Source: JAFGED01 sp964551295
GTDB taxonomy: Bacteria > Chloroflexota > Anaerolineae > B4-G1
Direction: 5' to 3'
Assembly: GCA_964551295.1 (NCBI GenBank)
Contig: CAZKDJ010000080.1
Span: 1 to 17,239 of the forward strand
DNA: 17,239 bases
The notes beneath the pieces are model-generated. The model searched no databases and had not been told where the DNA came from. It was given only the letters and a program-made list of their open reading frames with translations. Within the stretch, counting starts at the first letter, position 1. Each line of letters opens with the position of its first letter. Position numbers and translations under genes: made by a program. Positions 13,723-17,239 of this stretch are shown here, in pieces.

Positions 13723-13758
13723 TCCATCTCGCGAAGTGCTAAAGTCAGCACCAACGAA

Positions 13759-13787
13759 ATTATACAGCAGTTCGCACGGGATGAAAA
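13759..13787 (-). promoter_or_regulatory. Candidate promoter of prs
   Basis: On the minus strand TTTTCA (13782-13787) precedes a consensus TATAAT (13759-13764) by 17 bases. Transcription would start near 13752 and the leader of about 165 bases would contain the GNAT relic. Confidence 0.5.
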
Positions 13788-13826
13788 GTGAGGCCGATTT
13801 AAAGCCTCTGGCGATTTCAAAGCGGC

Positions 13827-13854
13827 TTGTTTCCCTTCACTCCTGTGATATACT
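13827..13854 (+). promoter_or_regulatory. Candidate promoter of rnhA
   Basis: TTGTTT (13827-13832) and TATACT (13849-13854) are 16 bases apart, with the RNase HI ATG 23 bases after the -10 box. It is divergent from the prs promoter, and the two control regions are about 40 bases apart. Confidence 0.5.
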
Positions 13855-13877
13855 CCCCGACGGGCAGGTCTAGACAA

Positions 13878-14645
13878 ATGGGCAAAAAGAAAAAGCAGGT
13901 CTATGTTGTCGTCAGAGGGCACAAACCCGGCCTCTACACCGCCTGGTTTGGCGAGGGCGGCGCGGCCGAGCAGGTCGAGGGATTTCCCCAGGCCGTCTAC
14001 CGGGGATTCCATTCCCTGGCAGAGGCCGCCGCATGGCTCGCAGGTCAGGAAGAGGATCTGCTCTTCCGGCTTCCACTCGACCTGCAAGATCTGCTGGAGC
14101 AGGGCCACGCTACAAGCTTGGAGGAGGGTCCTGAATCTCTACTGGAGGGCGGTAAGGTCGTGATCTATACCGACGGCGGGGCCATCGACAACCCCGGCCC
14201 CGGCGGGTACGGTGTTGTTCTACGCTACAAAGGCCACAGAAAAGAGTTGTCCGGCGGCTTTCGCTCGACCACGAATAACCGGATGGAGTTGTGGGCCTGT
14301 ATCGAAGGGCTCAAGGCCCTGAAACAGCCCTGCGAGGTCGTGCTCTACAGCGATTCCAAGTACGCGGTGAACGGTATCACCCAGGGATGGGCCAGAAAGT
14401 GGCAGGCCAACGGATGGAAACTGAGCAAGAGGCGCAAAGCGGAAAACGTCGATCTATGGAAAAAGCTGCTGCTCTTGTGCCAGCAGCACGTCGTCGAGTT
14501 CAGGTGGGTTCGTGGGCACGCTGGAAATCCGGACAACGAGCGCTGCGATCAGTTGGCTGTGCAGGCAGCTCTGAGACCGAATCTGCCGCCCGATATTGCC
14601 TTTGAGGCCGGCAAGACGCAGGAAGCCTCGGCGTCGCTGCTCTGA
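13878..14645 (+). CDS. rnhA: Ribonuclease HI with N-terminal viroplasmin-like domain
   Basis: Residues 5-55 (KKQVYVVVRGHKPGLYTAWF, then FPQAVYRGFHSLAEAAAWL) form the small RNA-DNA hybrid-binding domain also found in caulimovirus viroplasmin and eukaryotic RNase H1. An acidic linker leads to the catalytic domain at 92-232. The active-site residues D99 (YTDGG), E137 (RMELWA), D159 (YSDSKY) and D224 (ERCDQLA) are all present, with the catalytic-loop H214 (VRGHAG). The basic helix WARKWQANGWKLSKRRK for hybrid binding is also present. The enzyme removes RNA from RNA-DNA hybrids in replication and R-loop repair. The ATG at 13878 was preferred over the in-frame TTG at 13827, which falls in the promoter. 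The last 25 residues are low-complexity. The protein is complete at 255 residues. Confidence 0.95.
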   Translation: MGKKKKQVYVVVRGHKPGLYTAWFGEGGAAEQVEGFPQAVYRGFHSLAEAAAWLAGQEEDLLFRLPLDLQDLLEQGHATSLEEGPESLLEGGKVVIYTDGGAIDNPGPGGYGVVLRYKGHRKELSGGFRSTTNNRMELWACIEGLKALKQPCEVVLYSDSKYAVNGITQGWARKWQANGWKLSKRRKAENVDLWKKLLLLCQQHVVEFRWVRGHAGNPDNERCDQLAVQAALRPNLPPDIAFEAGKTQEASASLL

Positions 14646-14670
14646 TGGTCCGGGCTTACGGGACCGCCAG

Positions 14671-14778
14671 GACACGGTGCCTCTGTATCTTCTCAAAAAG
14701 TAGGGGCAAGAGTAAGTCGGATTGCCAATCCGACCTACATTCCCCCAAGATATTGAGATGATACGTGCCTCTATATCT
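14671..14778. repeat. Hairpin element flanked by imperfect direct repeats
   Basis: GACACGGTGCCTCTGTATCT (14671-14690) and GATACGTGCCTCTATATCT (14760-14778) are near-identical direct repeats, with two substitutions and one indel. They enclose about 69 bases. At the centre GTCGGATTG and CAATCCGAC (14716-14734) form a perfect 9-bp hairpin with a one-base loop, and GGGG/CCCC lies outside it. The layout resembles a small non-autonomous element with duplicated target, or the scar of a recombination. There is no U tract, so it is not a standard terminator. Confidence 0.5.
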
Positions 14779-14813
14779 ATACCGGAAGTGACAGTTCGCA
14801 CCCTGAGTATCTG

Positions 14814-15893
14814 GTGAACTTTCGCGGCGCGCTCTTTTTCGCTGCGAGCGACGACATCAACGGCGGAGACCTGTGGAAGAGCGACGGCACGCTGACGGGC
14901 ACGCTGCTGGTCAAGGAGACCTGTACAGGGACTTGCAGCTCAGAGGTCCACTTCCTGACCGACGTGGATGGCACGCTGTTCTTTAGCGCCTACGACGAGA
15001 CCGGCGGTGAGGAGCTGTGGAAGAGCGATGGCAGTGAGTCGGGCACGGTGCGGGTCAGGGATATTTACACGGGGACCGAGGGGTCGGGACCGGAGCAGCT
15101 GACCGACGCGGACGGCATGCTGTTCTTCGTCGCTGATGAAGGAGTAAATGGGCGGGAGCTGTGGAAAAGCGACGGCACGCTCACGGGCACGGTGCTGGTC
15201 AAGGACATCTACACGGGCACCGAAGATGCGTGCCTTAAGGATCTGACCGTCGTGGATGGGGCGCTGTTTTTCGTCGCCTACGAGGAGACCCACGGCGAGG
15301 AGCTGTGGAAGAGCGATGGCACCACAGCGGGCACAGTGCTGGTCAAGGACATCGAGCCTGGAGACGACGATTCTGACGTGAGGGACCTGGCCGACGTGAA
15401 CGGCACGCTGTTCTTCGTCGCCTCCGACTTTGACGGCGGGGTGGCCCTGTGGAAGAGCGACGGCACCGCAGCGGGCACGGTGATGGTCAAGAATATTGTC
15501 TCCGGCGAGACCTCGACCATCGAGTCTCTGGCCGACGTGGGGGGCAGGCTCTTTTTCGTCGGCAGCGATTCCGCCACCGGGCGCGTGCGCGATATCTACA
15601 CCAGTAGCGGTTCCTCGACCCCATCCGATCTCACCGCTGTGTACGGTCTGCTTTACTTTGTGGCCGATGACGGGGTGGGAGGGCGCGAGCTGTGGATGAG
15701 CAATGGGACCGAGAATGGCACGGTGCGGGTCGCGGACATCTTCACCGGGACCACCGGCTCGGAGCCGGAGCACCTGACGGTGATGGGGGACGTCGTGTTC
15801 TTTGGCGCCGACGACGGCGTGAGCGGGCGGGAGCTGTGGGCCCTGGCTCTCGACATCCGGCGCGTGTATCTGCCGCTGGTGCTGAGGAACTGA
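14814..15893 (+). CDS. ELWxxDGT-repeat surface protein, probably 5'-truncated
   Basis: The 359-residue product is made of 48-residue units (144 bases) built on LFFVA-DG-NG-ELWKSDGT-GTV-VKDIYTG, the ELWxxDGT repeat expected to form beta-propeller-like blades in secreted proteins. Seven ELW-type motifs are seen: five regular, one RELWMSNGT and a terminal RELWALALDI. One unit near 15550-15600 lacks its ELWKSDGT part. The C-terminus RRVYLPLVLRN is a short hydrophobic tail that I associate with Chloroflexota secreted proteins. The listed start is a GTG without a ribosome binding site and without a signal peptide. The frame is open upstream to 14757 and still encodes repeat sequence (YIYTGSDSSHPEYLVNF), so the true 5' end, including any export signal, appears lost at the hairpin element. 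It may be a pseudogene. Confidence 0.75.
   Translation: MNFRGALFFAASDDINGGDLWKSDGTLTGTLLVKETCTGTCSSEVHFLTDVDGTLFFSAYDETGGEELWKSDGSESGTVRVRDIYTGTEGSGPEQLTDADGMLFFVADEGVNGRELWKSDGTLTGTVLVKDIYTGTEDACLKDLTVVDGALFFVAYEETHGEELWKSDGTTAGTVLVKDIEPGDDDSDVRDLADVNGTLFFVASDFDGGVALWKSDGTAAGTVMVKNIVSGETSTIESLADVGGRLFFVGSDSATGRVRDIYTSSGSSTPSDLTAVYGLLYFVADDGVGGRELWMSNGTENGTVRVADIFTGTTGSEPEHLTVMGDVVFFGADDGVSGRELWALALDIRRVYLPLVLRN
14866..15840 (+). repeat. 144-base tandem coding repeat (ELWxxDGT units)
   Basis: Variants of CTGTGGAAGAGCGA(T/C)GGCA recur about every 144 bases through the gene, each within a unit that also carries CTGTTCTTCGTCGC and GACATCTACACGGG. The high nucleotide identity between units suggests recent duplication or gene conversion. 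One unit near 15570-15590 is shortened in frame. Confidence 0.7.
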
Positions 15894-15952
15894 GTCTCTC
15901 TAACTTCCTCCACCATAGGTGGGCGGGAATCTCTAGCGTTCTGCATTGAGAC

Positions 15953-17239
15953 TCACGGCTTCAGGCGTGTGAGGTCACGGGGGAACAGCGTGGCCCATCG
16001 CGCATTATCGAGCCCCAGCAGTTGCATGACGAAACGCTCCAGGCCGATGGCAAAGCCGCCGTGGGGCGGCATGCCGTACTTGAAGCACGCCAAGTACGCT
16101 TCGCAAGCCTCCGGCGGGAGCCCCGCTTTCCCGGCCGCTGTCAGATAGTCGGCGTAAAGGTGCAGCCGCTGCCCGCCGGTGACCAACTCCATTCCTCGGA
16201 AGAGCAGGTCAAAGCTGTTGGAATAGATCGGGTTGGCCGGGTCTGGGTGCGTATAGAACGGGCGCTTGGCCATCGGGTAGCCGGTGACGTACAGCAAGTC
16301 GCTGCCGAACTTTTCCCGCGCCCACTCGCCCAGCACGCGTTCGTGCTCCGGGGCCAGGTCCGGCTCCCCGCGTGCGTCGATGCCCTCCCGCTCGTAGATG
16401 AGCTGCTGTGCGTCGGGAAAATAGATCCAGGGGATGGACTCGCTGATCTGGGGCATCTCCACTTCCAACGTCTCCAGTGCGCCGGCGCAGCGCTCGGAGA
16501 GATACGTGAGGATTCCCCTGATCACATCTGACAGGCAGTCCATCACCGTAAAGTGATCCTCGATAAAGCCCATCTCGACGTCGAGGCTGACGTACTCGCT
16601 GAGGTGCCGCGTGGTCGAGTGGGGCTCGGCCCTAAAGGCGGGGCCGACCTCGTAGACCTTCTCGAAAACGCCGACCATGATCTGTTTGTAGAACTGCGGG
16701 CTTTGGGCCAGGTAGGCGGGCTGGCCGAAGTAATCGATCTGGAACACGTTTGCCCCGCTTTCCGTGGCGCTGGCGACGATCTTGGGCGAGAATATCTCGG
16801 TGAACCCTGCTTCGTCCAACGTCTTGCGGAAGCCGGCCGTGATGCCTGCCGCCAGGCGCAGGATCGCGCGCCGCCGGGGATGCCGGTGGCCGACGGTGGC
16901 GTGATCCAAAAAGACGGGCAGCGTGGCGGCGACGTCCGGCTTGTTCAGCTCGAAGGGCAGGATCTCGGTGACGGGAGTGATGACGCCCAGTTCGACGTTG
17001 TGAAGCTCCACGCCCGACGGGGCCGGGGGCGCTGCAGTGACGACGCCGGACACCTCGAGCACGCTCTCCATCTGCAGCCCCTCCAGGGGCGCGAGGTCCT
17101 CTTTGCCGAGCACGGCCTGGGCCAGGCCCGTGCGGTCGCGCAGGAGCAAGAAGTTGACCTGTCCCATGCGGCGCAGGTTGTGGAGCCAGCCCTGGAGCTT
17201 GACTCGCCGGCCAATGTGGTTTTTCAGTTCGCTAACGGG
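15953..17239 (-). CDS. aspS: Aspartate--tRNA(Asp/Asn) ligase, archaeal type (5' end outside window)
   Basis: The frame is open from the window edge (PVSELKNHIGRR) through an OB-fold anticodon-binding domain (VKLQGWLHNLRR, FLLLRDRTGLAQAV) to a class II catalytic core. EIFSPKIVASATESGANVF and YLAQSPQFYKQ are typical of archaeal-type AspRS. Motif 2 is FRAEPHSTTRHLSEY and motif 3 is GGFAIGLERF near the C-terminus. The enzyme charges tRNA(Asp). Archaeal-type bacterial forms are often non-discriminating and also charge tRNA(Asn) for GatCAB conversion; the His after GW (GWLHN) fits that group, but this was judged by eye. There is no bacterial-type GAD insertion. The ATG at 17167 is internal, not the start. 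It is convergent with the ELW-repeat gene; only a small CCACC/GGTGG hairpin (15911-15925) lies between. Confidence 0.93.
   Translation of the reverse strand, partial: PVSELKNHIGRRVKLQGWLHNLRRMGQVNFLLLRDRTGLAQAVLGKEDLAPLEGLQMESVLEVSGVVTAAPPAPSGVELHNVELGVITPVTEILPFELNKPDVAATLPVFLDHATVGHRHPRRRAILRLAAGITAGFRKTLDEAGFTEIFSPKIVASATESGANVFQIDYFGQPAYLAQSPQFYKQIMVGVFEKVYEVGPAFRAEPHSTTRHLSEYVSLDVEMGFIEDHFTVMDCLSDVIRGILTYLSERCAGALETLEVEMPQISESIPWIYFPDAQQLIYEREGIDARGEPDLAPEHERVLGEWAREKFGSDLLYVTGYPMAKRPFYTHPDPANPIYSNSFDLLFRGMELVTGGQRLHLYADYLTAAGKAGLPPEACEAYLACFKYGMPPHGGFAIGLERFVMQLLGLDNARWATLFPRDLTRLKP

Noticed and set aside
13614..14108. Minus-strand open frame of 164 codons upstream of prs
   Set aside because: It opposes the viroplasmin domain of RNase HI and reads the GNAT relic in the wrong frame.
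14940..15773. Minus-strand open frame of 277 codons with internal repeats
   Set aside because: The repeats mirror the ELWxxDGT units of the plus-strand gene, so this is a shadow of that repeat.
14866..15840. Regular repeats that might suggest a CRISPR array
   Set aside because: The 144-base period is continuous coding sequence without unique spacers; it is a protein repeat.

Overview
The window looks like a chromosomal segment from a Chloroflexota bacterium, probably Anaerolineae-like. This is inferred from gene content and protein style, not from a marker-gene search. The clues are an archaeal-type aspartyl-tRNA synthetase, an ELWxxDGT-repeat surface protein ending in a VYLPLVLRN tail, a large secreted lamin-tail/phospholipase-D protein, a viroplasmin-RNase H fusion, and purine-rich or GATCACGCATCA-type short repeats between genes. 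No rRNA, tRNA, CRISPR array, transposase or phage gene was recognised.

Region 1 (1-3320) is an information-processing and stress cluster, all on the minus strand. In transcription order it holds a PadR-type repressor, a DksA/TraR zinc-finger protein, ribosomal protein bS21, an S1-domain protein and a small zinc-ribbon/cold-shock protein. A good sigma70-type promoter and an inverted-repeat operator candidate precede padR. Region 2 (3320-5475, plus strand) has an MscS-type mechanosensitive channel and a patatin-like phospholipase, closed by a strong intrinsic terminator. Region 3 (5500-10096, plus strand) starts at a good promoter and carries a YdjM-like membrane protein followed by a 1134-residue secreted protein with three lamin-tail domains, a DUF11-type domain and two HKD motifs.

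Region 4 (10115-13595) holds a GT4 glycosyltransferase translationally coupled to an unknown protein (minus), a divergent GNAT acetyltransferase (plus), and ribose-phosphate pyrophosphokinase (minus), whose 5' leader contains a relic of a second GNAT gene. Region 5 (13827-17239) has RNase HI (plus), a small hairpin element flanked by direct repeats, an ELWxxDGT-repeat protein that seems to have lost its 5' end (plus), and the 3' part of aspS (minus, running off the window).

The most unusual feature is a concentration of gene lesions in the first 4.2 kb. There is an in-frame TGA inside the zinc ribbon of the cold-shock protein. The S1 gene and the mscS gene each have one frameshift, and both fall directly after a TTT codon, in TTTGG, where the family alignment expects two more bases. 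These may be real decay, recoding, or systematic sequence error; read-level evidence would decide. Nothing in the window is clearly a new defence or mobile system. The best candidates for new biology are the lamin-tail/PLD secreted protein, the glycosyltransferase-coupled unknown protein and the structured leaders.
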